NCBI GenBank assembly: GCA_026390775.1
Contig: JAPLFF010000003.1
Span: forward strand, 310,001-374,000
Direction: 5' to 3'
Length of the DNA: 64,000 nucleotides
Source: Ignavibacteriales bacterium
Lineage (GTDB): Bacteria; Bacteroidota; Ignavibacteria; Ignavibacteriales; Melioribacteraceae
Below, one piece after another: positions 1 to 9,415 of the stretch. The notes under the pieces were generated by a model. The model had not been told where the DNA came from. It worked only from the letters and a program-made list of their open reading frames with translations, and did not search any database. The position numbers were made by a program, and so were the translations under genes. The first letter of the stretch is position 1. Each line of letters begins with the position of its first letter.

Positions 1-600
1 CCAACGCGTTGTTGTTGTTGCAATACCGGCGCCAGATAGACCCATTGCCGGGAAACCAAAATTACCGTAGATAAAAATCCAGTTTAGAAATGCGTTCAAT
101 AGATTTGCAGCGATTGCAATTACCATCGGCGGATTTGGAATTGATAACCCTTCCAGAAATTGTCGATAACACTGAAAAACCATAAACGGAATTACTGATA
201 GAGTTAAAATCTGTAAATATGGTATTGCTTCTCTAACAACTTCTTTTGGTTGATTCATGTGTGGGATAAGAAATGATAATGAGAAAGTGCCTAACATTAA
301 TACTATTGAGAATATCACATTGACCAGTAATGAATGATTCAGAATTTTTCCGCAATCATTTTGATTATTTGAACCTTTAGCAATTGCAATTAAAGGAGTT
401 GAAGCATATGTCATTCCAATGCCAACAACTATAACAAGAAAAAATAATCCATTCACTAGTGAAGCAGCGGCAAGAGAAGTATAACTGACTTTACCAACCA
501 TCAAACTGTCAACTACACCCATCATTACATGTCCCAATTGTCCTAAGGAAATTGGTAATGCAAGTTTGATAGTCTCTTTTATATGCGTTCTAAAATTCAT
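1..600 (-). CDS. MATE family efflux transporter, N-terminal 200 residues (runs off the window)
   Basis: The reading frame starts at the ATG whose complement ends at 600 and stays open to base 1, so only the first 200 codons are visible. The translation begins MNFRTHIKETIKLALPISLG and continues with GHVMMGVVDSLMVGKVS, the usual first-helix signature of MATE (NorM-like) multidrug/Na+ antiporters, followed by several hydrophobic helices. Members are inner-membrane exporters of about 450 residues with twelve helices, so somewhat less than half is present. It is divergent from the glycosyltransferase at 677. A second, complete MATE gene lies at 46375. The substrate cannot be inferred. The family call is secure. 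Confidence 0.9.
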   Translation of the reverse strand, partial: MNFRTHIKETIKLALPISLGQLGHVMMGVVDSLMVGKVSYTSLAAASLVNGLFFLVIVVGIGMTYASTPLIAIAKGSNNQNDCGKILNHSLLVNVIFSIVLMLGTFSLSFLIPHMNQPKEVVREAIPYLQILTLSVIPFMVFQCYRQFLEGLSIPNPPMVIAIAANLLNAFLNWIFIYGNFGFPAMGLSGAGIATTTTRW

Positions 601-676
601 CTTCTATGTTTTGTTAGATAAATAACTCTAAACGAAAATTAGTAAATTGTAGCCACAACTCATTATTAATATAGAA

Positions 677-2662
677 ATGAAATACTCAAAAATATTTGCA
701 TACGGTTTGCTTGCAATAATTATTGCTCTCTTTATTTCTAACATGCTTGATGTAAGATTTATTCAGGATGATGCTTATACTTCTTTGCGTTACGTAAAAA
801 TTTTTTTGGAAGGGAAGGGTTTGGTATTCAATGAAGGAGAGCGGGTAGAAGGATATACAAATTTTTTATGGATTATGATTTTAAGCGGAATAGAATTTCT
901 AAAACGAAATTTCCATCTTGCTTTTGATCTTGAAAATACCGCACAGTTATTGTCAATTATTTTTAGCATTTGTGTCTTAATCTTAACATATATCCTTTCT
1001 AAAATGATAAATCAAGAAAGAGAAAATGAGTCTTCATTAGAAAGAATTATTTATGAATTAAAAAATCTTTTACCGGTTTTCCTCTTAGCATTTTCAACTC
1101 CAATGGTTTATTGGGGAGTGAGTGCGATGGAAACAACTTTATTTGTTTCCTTAATCTTACTATCTATTATATATTACTTAAAAGGAGAGAACAGCAAGCC
1201 AAACATTGCTTTTGTTATTGTCTCGGTTTTGAATTCACTTCTACGTCCCGAAGGATTAATATTTTTTGTCCTGATAATATTTCATAAAATATTATTCAAT
1301 TTTTTCGAAAGGAAAGTACAGGAAGAGAAAAAATCCATATCAGTGATATTTGATAAGATTACCCGTAAAGAAATTTTATTTTTCCTTGTTCCTTTGGCTA
1401 CCTACATTATTTTCCGATGGGTTTATTACGGTTATCCTTTGCCCAATACATTTTACGCAAAAACAGAATTTACTCTTCAATTCTTACAGCGCGGAATAAA
1501 TTACTTCTATGATTTTGCACGCTCATATTTGTTATACGGATTTGTTTTAATTCTGCCGATAGTTTTATTCAGAAATAAAATCACTATTAAAAATTTCACA
1601 CTATTGTTTGGGTTGAACATTTCATGGACAGTTATTGTAATTTTAATAGGCGGAGATGTTCTTCCAATCCATCGTTTCTTTCTTCCTATTATGCCGATAA
1701 TTATGATTCTATTTGTTAAAGCTGTTGTTGAAATTATCGAAAAAATCTTTTCACGAAAAAAAATAATTCTTCAACCGGTTCTCATATTTGCTTTTGTTCT
1801 AATATCTCTGTTTGGTTATCTGAACTATGGCAATCAAAAAAATGAAATTATGAATAAGCGATCTTATGAAGCGGGGTTAGTGAAGAAAATGAAAATTTAT
1901 GCGGAATGGGTAAAAGAAAAGAGTGACCATAAAGAAAGAAAAATTTCCGTTGCTTTATCAACTATTGGCTCATTCTCATATTTCTCTGATGCAAAAGTAA
2001 TTGACCTTGTTGGACTAACAGATGAATATACTGCACATAACCCGAAAGAAGTTTATGGAATTAATGATGAACTTCCCGTTTTGTGGAAAGAAAGACATTA
2101 TAATTCTGAATATGTTCTTTCGCAAAAACCGGATTATATAATTTTCCCCGCCGGGGCAAAACCAAGCGCATTTGCAGAATGTGCCGTCTTTGTCCAAAAA
2201 GAATTTCAAAAAAATTATTATACACAATTGTTTTATTCTGAAGAATTGCATCAACTCTTACCTATATTCACTCGCCGGGAATTTCCAGTTGAAATTGAAG
2301 CATGTGATGTTAAGTTTATGAAATATTATATAAACGCCTATAATGATTTATTGAATATGATTTCAAGCGGAAACAAAAATAGTCTGCAAATGATTTTACA
2401 AGATTGCGATTTAATAATTCAATTTTGTCCGTCAAGAAAATCAGACGCACTTACAATAAAAGGTTTGGCATTCTATCATGCAGGGCAAATACTTGTAGCG
2501 GAACAATATTTAACAAAAGCTGTTGAACTTGATGAAACAAATTCTATTGCACGGATTTACTTAAAAAATATTTTTGTTAAACTTGGCAAAATTAATGAAG
2601 CCGGAAAACTTCTTGCTCAAATAAAAAGATATTCTCCCGATGCTCTGCCTAATTTGGAATAA
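677..2662 (+). CDS. GT-C type membrane glycosyltransferase with C-terminal TPR
   Basis: A 661-residue polytopic membrane protein. After the first membrane helix it carries QDDAY (Asp31-Asp32), the acidic loop-1 motif of GT-C enzymes that use lipid-phosphate sugars, followed by GLVFNEGERVEGYTNFLW (about 48-65). That second stretch resembles the AftB-type arabinofuranosyltransferase/ArnT-like group. About ten hydrophobic helices fill residues 1-375 and a soluble domain follows. The last about 75 residues form two TPR-like helix pairs. Such enzymes act on the outer face of the inner membrane, moving a sugar from a polyprenyl phosphate donor to a glycan or protein. Donor and acceptor are unknown. 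A UbiA-type enzyme that could make a pentose donor lies at 61089. The family call is likely; the specific reaction is inference. Confidence 0.7.
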   Translation: MKYSKIFAYGLLAIIIALFISNMLDVRFIQDDAYTSLRYVKIFLEGKGLVFNEGERVEGYTNFLWIMILSGIEFLKRNFHLAFDLENTAQLLSIIFSICVLILTYILSKMINQERENESSLERIIYELKNLLPVFLLAFSTPMVYWGVSAMETTLFVSLILLSIIYYLKGENSKPNIAFVIVSVLNSLLRPEGLIFFVLIIFHKILFNFFERKVQEEKKSISVIFDKITRKEILFFLVPLATYIIFRWVYYGYPLPNTFYAKTEFTLQFLQRGINYFYDFARSYLLYGFVLILPIVLFRNKITIKNFTLLFGLNISWTVIVILIGGDVLPIHRFFLPIMPIIMILFVKAVVEIIEKIFSRKKIILQPVLIFAFVLISLFGYLNYGNQKNEIMNKRSYEAGLVKKMKIYAEWVKEKSDHKERKISVALSTIGSFSYFSDAKVIDLVGLTDEYTAHNPKEVYGINDELPVLWKERHYNSEYVLSQKPDYIIFPAGAKPSAFAECAVFVQKEFQKNYYTQLFYSEELHQLLPIFTRREFPVEIEACDVKFMKYYINAYNDLLNMISSGNKNSLQMILQDCDLIIQFCPSRKSDALTIKGLAFYHAGQILVAEQYLTKAVELDETNSIARIYLKNIFVKLGKINEAGKLLAQIKRYSPDALPNLE

Positions 2663-2756
2663 TCTAAAAAGATTATGAAACTTTTTTTGAAAAACAGTTT
2701 TGTAAACAATGTAATTGTATCTATTTTTTAATCAGATAAAAAAGAAAGGTTGCTAT

Positions 2757-2921
2757 ATGGAAAATATTGGCTTTGGGGAACTTCTTATAATCGTACTAAT
2801 TCTTGTTTTGTTATTTGGCGGTAAGAAAATTCCGGAATTAGCAAAAGGAATTGGACAGGGTATTAGATCATTCAAAAAAGCATTAAGTGGAGAAGAAGAA
2901 GATAAATCCAAAAAAGAATAA
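2757..2921 (+). CDS. tatA: Sec-independent translocase subunit TatA
   Basis: A 54-residue protein starting [20 protein letters not shown], with one N-terminal membrane helix, then the [20 protein letters not shown] hinge and amphipathic helix and an acidic/lysine tail. This is the complete TatA/E architecture. TatA assembles in the inner membrane to form the channel that passes folded, twin-arginine proteins. An in-frame start at 2715 is possible, but the ATG at 2757 is preferred because a GAAAGG ribosome site lies about 8 bases upstream and the family begins right at this helix. No tatC is visible. The gene sits between the glycosyltransferase and htpG on the same strand. Confidence 0.93.
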   Translation: MENIGFGELLIIVLILVLLFGGKKIPELAKGIGQGIRSFKKALSGEEEDKSKKE

Positions 2922-3045
2922 TTAAATGAACTTTAATTATTCGGGTTGATGGAATAATCTTCTCTTCTTATTTTTGCACCAAATTAAACAAACAATATTT
3001 GTTTATCATTTCTTAGCAATTTCATTTAGCATTATGGAGGAAAGA

Positions 3046-4956
3046 ATGAGCGGGAGTCAAACTGCAAAAAAATATGAGTTCAAAGCGGAAGTTAAAAAGC
3101 TGCTTGATATCCTTGCCCACTCACTTTACACGAGTAGAGAAATATTTCTGCGGGAATTAATTTCAAACGCTTCAGATGCATTAGATAAATTTCGTTTCGA
3201 ATCGAACCGTGGCTCAGAAATATCCGATAAAGATTTACCGTTAGAAATTAAAATTGAATTCGATGAGAAGAATAAAATTCTCAAGGTTATTGATACTGGA
3301 ATTGGAATGACTCGCGATGAATTGATAGCAAATATTGGAACAATTGCAAAATCCGGTACTGAAGAATTTGTAAAGATGATAGCCGAAACTAAAGCTGATG
3401 CGGGTAATATTATCGGAAAATTCGGAGTCGGTTTCTATTCTGTTTTTATGGTTGCAAAAGAAGTTGAAATACAAACAAAATCTTTCCGCATTGATGAACC
3501 GGCTATCAAATGGAAGTCTGACGGATTAGGCGATTATGAACTTGAAGAACTTAAAGGTAAGCATTTACGCGGGACAGAAATTGTTATTCATCTTAAAGAT
3601 GATTCAGCAGAGTATGCACAAAAATGGCAGCTTGAAAATATTATTAAAAAACATTCCAATTTTATTTCCTATCCGATCTTACTCGGCTCTGAAAAGATAA
3701 ACACTGTAACAGCACTTTGGCGTGAACCGAAAAGTTCGATCAAGAAAGAACAATATGATGAGTTCTATAAGTTCCTTTCGTATGATAATGATCCGCCGAT
3801 GGATATTATTCATAAATCAGTTGATGCACCAATTCAGTTTAATGTACTTTTGTTTATTCCAAAAAAGAGTAGCGAGTTTTTCTGGTATGACCGCGAGAAT
3901 TACGGTTTAGATTTATATGTACGAAGAGTTTTAATCCAGCATAAGAATAAAGATTTATTGCCGGAGTATATGAGTTTTGTAAAAGGCGTAGTTGATTCCG
4001 AAGATCTTCCGTTAAATATTTCGCGCGAGACGCTGCAAGAAAATATTGTCTTCTCAAAAATAGCATCGAGTGTAACTGCGGCTGTATTAAGTTATCTCTC
4101 TGATAAAACTAAAAATGATTTAACTGGTTATATTGAATTTTGGAAAGAGCATGGGAAAATATTCAAACTGGGTTATCAAGATTTTACTAATCATGAAAAA
4201 TATATTGAATTGCTAAGATTCAATTCTTCTACTTGTAAGGATAAGGATGAACTTATTTCTTTAGCAGATTATTCTTCTCGTATGAAGGAAGGGCAGAAGG
4301 AAATTTATTATATAACCGGAGTGAATCGGGAAGCGATTGCTCTTGATCCTCACATGGAAATATTTAAGAGTAAAGGTTTGGAAGTTTTATTCTTACTCGA
4401 TCCAGTTGATGAATTTGTTATTCAAGCTATCCGTAAATACAAAGAATATGATTTTAAATCGGCAGATTTGGTGGATTGGAAGAAACTGAGCGACTTAAAA
4501 AATATTGAAGAGAAGAAAAGTGAATTGGATGATTTGAATAAAGATGATGAAAAGCATTTTTTCAGTCTGCTTTCTAAAATGAAAAGTATTTTATCCGATA
4601 GAGTCGAAGACGTAGTAAAGTCTAACAGATTGGTTGACAGCGCTTCCTGCGTTGTATCAAAGGATGAAGGGTTATCGGCTTCGATGCAGAAAATATTGAA
4701 AATGGCGAACAAAGAAATGGGCGAGCAGAAAAAAATATTTGAAGTTAACCCAAATCATAAATTGGTACGTAACCTTCTAAAAATATTCAAAGCTGATGCA
4801 GACGATGATTTTATCAGAAATGCAACCGAACAGCTTTTTGAATCCGCACTATTGCAAGAGGGAAGTCTGGACGATCCGCACAAACTTGTAAAAAGAATAA
4901 ATCAGTCTTTAGAGCAATCAAGTGAATGGTATGTTGAAGTAAAAAAATATAATTGA
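3046..4956 (+). CDS. htpG: Molecular chaperone HtpG (Hsp90)
   Basis: A 636-residue cytosolic Hsp90. The N-terminal GHKL ATPase motifs are all present: REIFLRELISNASDALDKF (N box), DTGIGMTRDELIANIGTIA and GKFGVGFYSVFMVA. They are followed by the middle domain (with SRETLQEN) and the C-terminal dimerisation domain. No eukaryotic MEEVD tail is present. The frame is open from 2974, but the ATG at 3046 is chosen because GGAGG ends five bases before it and the product MSGSQTAKKYEFKAEV matches the family start. A strong terminator follows at 4981. It uses ATP to remodel client proteins. Confidence 0.97.
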   Translation: MSGSQTAKKYEFKAEVKKLLDILAHSLYTSREIFLRELISNASDALDKFRFESNRGSEISDKDLPLEIKIEFDEKNKILKVIDTGIGMTRDELIANIGTIAKSGTEEFVKMIAETKADAGNIIGKFGVGFYSVFMVAKEVEIQTKSFRIDEPAIKWKSDGLGDYELEELKGKHLRGTEIVIHLKDDSAEYAQKWQLENIIKKHSNFISYPILLGSEKINTVTALWREPKSSIKKEQYDEFYKFLSYDNDPPMDIIHKSVDAPIQFNVLLFIPKKSSEFFWYDRENYGLDLYVRRVLIQHKNKDLLPEYMSFVKGVVDSEDLPLNISRETLQENIVFSKIASSVTAAVLSYLSDKTKNDLTGYIEFWKEHGKIFKLGYQDFTNHEKYIELLRFNSSTCKDKDELISLADYSSRMKEGQKEIYYITGVNREAIALDPHMEIFKSKGLEVLFLLDPVDEFVIQAIRKYKEYDFKSADLVDWKKLSDLKNIEEKKSELDDLNKDDEKHFFSLLSKMKSILSDRVEDVVKSNRLVDSASCVVSKDEGLSASMQKILKMANKEMGEQKKIFEVNPNHKLVRNLLKIFKADADDDFIRNATEQLFESALLQEGSLDDPHKLVKRINQSLEQSSEWYVEVKKYN

Positions 4957-4980
4957 TTATCCCGTAAAAGGTTTAATGCA

Positions 4981-5007
4981 CCTGCACTTTGTGCGGGCTT
5001 TTTTATT
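4981..5007 (+). terminator. Rho-independent terminator of htpG
   Basis: A seven-pair hairpin (CCTGCAC, loop TTT, GTGCGGG with one G-T pair) is followed by CTTTTTTATTTT. It begins 24 bases after the htpG stop codon and ends the htpG transcript. Confidence 0.85.
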
Positions 5008-5070
5008 TTAAATCAATTATGTTATGTTAGTTCTAATAGAATTCATTATTACACAAAATGGAAAAGAAAT

Positions 5071-6063
5071 TTGTTGAATAATTTTATCAATATTTATGAT
5101 TTCTTTGAACTGATCCGCATGTTAAAAACGAATCCCAAAATAATATCTAAAATTACAAACAAAATATTTTTTGGGCAGAAACAAAAAGTAAAATCAACAT
5201 GGGCACATACGGATTCCGCCCCAATTCATTGGTGGAATATACCGGAAGTTATTTCCCGGTGGAATTTTATGATTACCGGCGATCCGCAAAAAGAGTATTA
5301 CTGTTATTTCTCTGAAAAATATTTATCAGGATCGTCTCTATTAACTGCTTTATCTTTAGGGTGCGGGACAGGTCATAGAGAATTGAAATGGGCAGAGACG
5401 AAAAAGTTTAAAATGATTGATGCATACGATCTTTCTGAAACAAGAATTGAGTTTGCTCGAAAGATGGCAAAACAGAATAAAATGAATAGTATGATCAGCT
5501 ATCATGCTGAGGATATCTATAAAATTCCTCTTAAAGAAAATTATTACGACGTAATCTTTGGCGAACAATCACTTCATCATTTTACACCATTAGAAGAATT
5601 ATTTGTTCGGGTAAAAAAAATGATGAAACCAGGCGGTTATTTTGTTATAAATGAATATGTAGGATCGAATCGATTCCAATGGAAAGAAGAGCAATTGAAA
5701 GCTGCCAATGATTTGTTGAACCAGCTTCAAACAAAATATAAAACATACTGGCAGCAGAATACGATAAAAAAAAGAATTTTTAGTCCCAGCCGATTGCGGA
5801 TGTTATTAAATGATCCGTCGGAAGCTGTTGAATCTGAAAACATTCTACCGCTGATGGATAAACATTTCCAATTAATAGAATTAAAAAATTACGGCGGAAC
5901 AATTTTACAATTGGTATTTGATAAAATTGCGCATAATTTCTTGAGTGATGAACTTGAAACAAAAGAAATTCTATCGCGTTGTTTTAATTATGAGGATAAA
6001 CTTATTGCAGACGGTATATTGAAGAGCGATTTTGTTTTTGCCGTATTCAAAAATAAAAGCTAA
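5071..6063 (+). CDS. Class I SAM-dependent methyltransferase
   Basis: A 330-residue protein with the Rossmann-fold SAM methyltransferase core. Motif I is ALSLGCGTG (93-101), an acidic strand-2 region (IDAYDLSETRIEFARKMA) follows, then the AEDI motif and FGEQSLHHF, and post-motif MKPGGYFVINEYVG. This is the Methyltransf_11/25 type, acting on a small molecule or lipid. About 90 residues before the core and a C-terminal extension suggest a specialised substrate, which cannot be named. The start is uncertain: TTG at 5071 or 5074 (GAAAAG about 8 bases upstream) or the ATG at 5119. It stands between the htpG terminator and an unrelated permease gene. Confidence 0.8.
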   Translation: MLNNFINIYDFFELIRMLKTNPKIISKITNKIFFGQKQKVKSTWAHTDSAPIHWWNIPEVISRWNFMITGDPQKEYYCYFSEKYLSGSSLLTALSLGCGTGHRELKWAETKKFKMIDAYDLSETRIEFARKMAKQNKMNSMISYHAEDIYKIPLKENYYDVIFGEQSLHHFTPLEELFVRVKKMMKPGGYFVINEYVGSNRFQWKEEQLKAANDLLNQLQTKYKTYWQQNTIKKRIFSPSRLRMLLNDPSEAVESENILPLMDKHFQLIELKNYGGTILQLVFDKIAHNFLSDELETKEILSRCFNYEDKLIADGILKSDFVFAVFKNKS

Positions 6064-6125
6064 TTGTTTTTGCGGCACTTTATTAAATTATAAAGTAAAG
6101 TCATTTTAAAAACGAGGGACTAAAT

Positions 6126-7610
6126 ATGGCAAACAGCCCAACCTCAGTTCATCAAGAATCATCACAAGGATTTAAACGGGAACTCGGTTTATTCGATTCC
6201 ACTATGATCGTCATCGGCTCGATGATCGGCTCCGGAATTTTTATTGTCAGCGCCGATATTTCCAGAACAGTCGGCTCAAGCGGAATTTTATTATTGGTTT
6301 GGCTGATTACCGGAATAATTACACTTATCGGTGCATTAAGCTACGGAGAACTTGCTGCTATGATGCCCAAAGCCGGCGGTCAATATGTTTATCTCCGCGA
6401 AGCTTATAATCCGCTTGTTGGTTTTTTGTACGGATGGACTTTATTTCTTGTTATTCAAACCGGAACAATTGCCGCCGTTGCCGTTGCGTTCTCAAAATTC
6501 ACTGCAGTAATTATTCCTTCTGTTAGCACAAAAAATATTCTTTTCTCTCTATTAGGATTAAAAATTTCCGCCGGACAAATTCTTGCGATCTGCTCGGTAA
6601 TTATTCTTACATACATAAATATCCGCGGACTTCGTGAAGCAAAATTCGTTCAGGATATTTTTACAATTGCTAAAACACTTGCGCTCTTTGGTTTAATATT
6701 ACTTGGGTTATTTATTGGTGCTAATGCACAAGCTATCAGCGCAAATTTTTCAAACATGTGGGATGCAAAATGGCTGCACATTTCAAATGGAAAAATTGAT
6801 TGGGTGGAATCTCTTACCGGTTTTTCAATTGTTATAGCAATAGCAGTCTCAATGGTTGGTTCTCTTTTCTCCAGTGTAGCGTGGGAGAATATTACATTCA
6901 CTGCCGGAGAAATAAAAGATCCTAAAAAAAATATTCCACGAAGTTTGTTCTTAGGAACCTTGGTTGTTACAGTTCTCTACGTACTTGCCAATGTGGCTTA
7001 TCTTTGTGTCTTGCCATTAGTAGGTAATATTAATGGGAATGATGTAATGAGTTCGGGAATTCAGTTCGCTGCTGAAGACCGTGTTGGAACAGCCGCAGCA
7101 AATTTATTTTTTGGAGAACCTGCCGCTATAATTATGGCGCTCTTAATTATGGTCTCAACATTCGGATGTAACAATGGATTGATCCTTGCCGGTGCAAGAG
7201 TCTATTATGCAATGGCAAAAGATAATTTGTTTTTCAAATCCACCGGAACTTTAAACAAAAATTCCGTTCCGGCAAAAGCGTTGATCTTTCAAGGTGTGTG
7301 GGCAAGTTTACTTTGTCTCTCAGGTACTTATTCTCAGCTTCTTGATTACGTAGTTTTTGCTGTACTGTTATTTTATATTCTTACAATATTTGGGATATTT
7401 ATTTTAAGAAAGAAACGACCAGATGCAGAGAGACCTTATAAAGCTTTCGGTTATCCGGTTCTCCCGATTCTATATATAATTCTTGCCGCAACAATTGCTG
7501 GAATTCTTTTAATAGAGAAACCAGATTATACCTGGCCAGGTTTAATTATTGTTTTGCTTGGTATTCCGGTTTATATCGGATGGAATTATTTCCAAAAGAA
7601 AAAATCTTAA
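6126..7610 (+). CDS. APC family amino acid permease
   Basis: A 494-residue inner-membrane transporter with about twelve helices. The APC signature GSMIGSGIFIV in helix 1 (31-41) is followed by GALSYGELAAMMPKAGGQYV and AWENITFTAGEIKDPKKNIP, so it belongs to the amino acid/polyamine/organocation superfamily (LAT-like subgroup). It imports or exchanges amino acids; specificity is not predictable. GAGGGA precedes the ATG by seven bases. Its last four bases overlap the end of the convergent tonB gene, and no terminator separates the two. Confidence 0.92.
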   Translation: MANSPTSVHQESSQGFKRELGLFDSTMIVIGSMIGSGIFIVSADISRTVGSSGILLLVWLITGIITLIGALSYGELAAMMPKAGGQYVYLREAYNPLVGFLYGWTLFLVIQTGTIAAVAVAFSKFTAVIIPSVSTKNILFSLLGLKISAGQILAICSVIILTYINIRGLREAKFVQDIFTIAKTLALFGLILLGLFIGANAQAISANFSNMWDAKWLHISNGKIDWVESLTGFSIVIAIAVSMVGSLFSSVAWENITFTAGEIKDPKKNIPRSLFLGTLVVTVLYVLANVAYLCVLPLVGNINGNDVMSSGIQFAAEDRVGTAAANLFFGEPAAIIMALLIMVSTFGCNNGLILAGARVYYAMAKDNLFFKSTGTLNKNSVPAKALIFQGVWASLLCLSGTYSQLLDYVVFAVLLFYILTIFGIFILRKKRPDAERPYKAFGYPVLPILYIILAATIAGILLIEKPDYTWPGLIIVLLGIPVYIGWNYFQKKKS

Positions 7611-8281
7611 TAGAGTTTGAATGGAACTGGGATCTGTATCTGAACTTTCGCATATCGTCCTTTATCTTTCCCCGGTTTAAATCTTGAAGCTGATACTGCT
7701 CTAAGTGCAGCTTCATCACATCCTCCGCCAATACCTTTTGTTAGAAGAGTTTTTCTTACGGAGCCGTTCTCATCAACAAATGCAAGTACAAATACTGTTC
7801 CGGCAACACCATTTCTTTTTGCTTCAGCAGGATAAACAACCTGTGAAATAATTTTTTGCATTCCGCCAATTGGTTCAGGCATTTCATCAACAGCTACTAA
7901 ATATATTTCTTCCACTTTTGGCTTTGGTGGAATAAGTAAACTGGGTGATATTCCGGATTTATTTTCAGTTCCTGTCCCATCTCCGGTGCCAGTACCTTTA
8001 GTTCCGCTATCATTTAATGGCGTGGATAGTTTTTCACTATTAACATTTATCTTCTTGGTATTAATAAATTCATCAGCGGACTTCTTTGGTAATTCTGCTT
8101 TTTCACTTTTATTAATAAATGAATTTCCTTCACCGCTAGAACCTGAGTCTAAATGGAATTCAATTAATTGATTTGATTTTCCCAGTGAATGAAGCGCAAC
8201 AAAATAAAAAAACAGAATTAGCAGCGAATGTACAACAAATGAGATAATTGAAGAAAAGTATTTATACGGAATTTCATACAT
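7607..8281 (-). CDS. tonB: TonB family energy transducer
   Basis: A 224-residue protein with a short cytoplasmic start, one membrane helix (about residues 11-32), a periplasmic linker rich in Gly/Thr/Ser/Lys (including a GTGTGDGTGT run), a short Pro/Lys segment (PPKPKVEE) and a C-terminal TonB domain. That domain reads VYPAEAKRNGVAGTVFVLAF, then VRKTLLTKGIGGGCDEAALR and FKPGKDKG. It spans the periplasm to pass proton-motive energy from ExbB/ExbD to outer-membrane receptors such as the one at 22619. It is the last gene of an exbB-exbD-tonB operon. It converges on the permease gene with a four-base overlap. Confidence 0.93.
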   Translation of the reverse strand: MYEIPYKYFSSIISFVVHSLLILFFYFVALHSLGKSNQLIEFHLDSGSSGEGNSFINKSEKAELPKKSADEFINTKKINVNSEKLSTPLNDSGTKGTGTGDGTGTENKSGISPSLLIPPKPKVEEIYLVAVDEMPEPIGGMQKIISQVVYPAEAKRNGVAGTVFVLAFVDENGSVRKTLLTKGIGGGCDEAALRAVSASRFKPGKDKGRYAKVQIQIPVPFKLY

Positions 8282-8307
8282 AAATCAATTTGTATTATTC
8301 ATTTTCA

Positions 8308-8724
8308 TTAAGGAGTTTCTGTCTCAACACGAGTTGTTGATATCAAAAGTTTCACAGCTCCGGCTTTTTTAAGTTCATCAAGTAACTTAATAAATGAACC
8401 GTGTCTTACATTTTTATCAGCTTTTATAATAACATCCTTTGTTCCTTTGCTCTCAAATTCATTCTTCACATTCCATCCCACATCCAGAAGTTGAATTACT
8501 TTGCCGTTGATTATTACTTCATTGTTTTCTGTTAAATAAACTTCTATACCTTTGCTGACATCAGTTGCAGAATTGGTTGACTGAGGCAATTTGACTTTAT
8601 AGGAACCCATTATAAGGAACGGACTGGTTATCATAAAAATGATTAGCAGAACTAGAACAACATCTGTAAAAGGTGTAATATTAATTTCAGAAAATTCTTT
8701 CTCATCTATTTTATATCGTCTCAT
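8308..8724 (-). CDS. exbD: Biopolymer transport protein ExbD/TolR
   Basis: A 138-residue protein with one N-terminal membrane helix. The motif NITPFTDVVLVLLIIFMIT contains the conserved membrane aspartate that carries protons in the ExbD/TolR/MotB superfamily. A small periplasmic domain follows (IKADKNVRHGSFIKLLDELK, with the usual AD(K) motif). It works with ExbB as the proton channel that drives TonB. It starts three bases after exbB ends and is followed by tonB. Confidence 0.95.
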   Translation of the reverse strand: MRRYKIDEKEFSEINITPFTDVVLVLLIIFMITSPFLIMGSYKVKLPQSTNSATDVSKGIEVYLTENNEVIINGKVIQLLDVGWNVKNEFESKGTKDVIIKADKNVRHGSFIKLLDELKKAGAVKLLISTTRVETETP

Positions 8725-8727
8725 TTC

Positions 8728-9381
8728 TTATCCTTTAGAATTTTTCAAAGTGCGGATCAAATTTTGAATCGCTTCATCAAATAACGGTAAAGTAAGTTTT
8801 ATTCTTTTTGTAAAATAATTGTAGAATAATACGGACGGAACCGCAACGAATAAACCCGCCGCTGTTGCTATCAAAGCTTCTGCAATTCCGCTCATTACAT
8901 GAGCATAGTGTGAAGTATCAGTTGATGAGAGTGCACTGAATGATTTTATAATTCCTACAACGGTTCCGAACAAACCGATAAAAGGAGAGATGGCGCCTAA
9001 TGTTGCAAGTACACCCAATCCTTTTTCTAGTTTTACAATTTCCTGATCAAGTTTGTTATATGCTGATTCAAAAAGTTCTTCTTTAGTAAGATGGGTATTG
9101 TGAAATATATATTTAAATACATTAGCTAATGGAAGGCTCAATTTAAAGTATAAAGAAGGGACTCTGTAAGTCTTGCATACAGATAGTGCTCCTTTTAAAT
9201 CCCTTTCTTTTAACAAATCAGTAATTATATCTGAAAAATCGGTTACATATTTCTCCTTTAAGCAATTGAACTGGATAAATTTCTCGATAATAACTTTTAT
9301 AGAGAGTATAGAACAAACTAAAAGTATGAAAATAGTAAAACCGCCTTGCATTAATAATCCAAGTAAATTCTGGTCAAACAT
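8728..9381 (-). CDS. exbB: MotA/TolQ/ExbB proton channel family protein
   Basis: A 217-residue inner-membrane protein with three membrane helices and the MotA_ExbB domain. The hallmark region GVLATLGAISPFIGLFGTVV lies before helix 2, and GIAEALIATAAGLFVAVPSV covers helix 3, with the conserved Thr and Ala used in the proton path. It forms the pentameric core of the ExbB-ExbD motor. It is the first gene of the exbB-exbD-tonB operon, reading away from the dedA-like gene behind it. CTTAGGAGAG lies just before the ATG. Confidence 0.95.
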   Translation of the reverse strand: MFDQNLLGLLMQGGFTIFILLVCSILSIKVIIEKFIQFNCLKEKYVTDFSDIITDLLKERDLKGALSVCKTYRVPSLYFKLSLPLANVFKYIFHNTHLTKEELFESAYNKLDQEIVKLEKGLGVLATLGAISPFIGLFGTVVGIIKSFSALSSTDTSHYAHVMSGIAEALIATAAGLFVAVPSVLFYNYFTKRIKLTLPLFDEAIQNLIRTLKNSKG

Positions 9382-9415
9382 AATTCTCTCCTAAGGGAAA
9401 ATATTATAAGATTAA

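Noticed and set aside
2715-2756. Upstream extension of TatA by 14 residues
   Set aside because: The ribosome site and family alignment favour the ATG at 2757.
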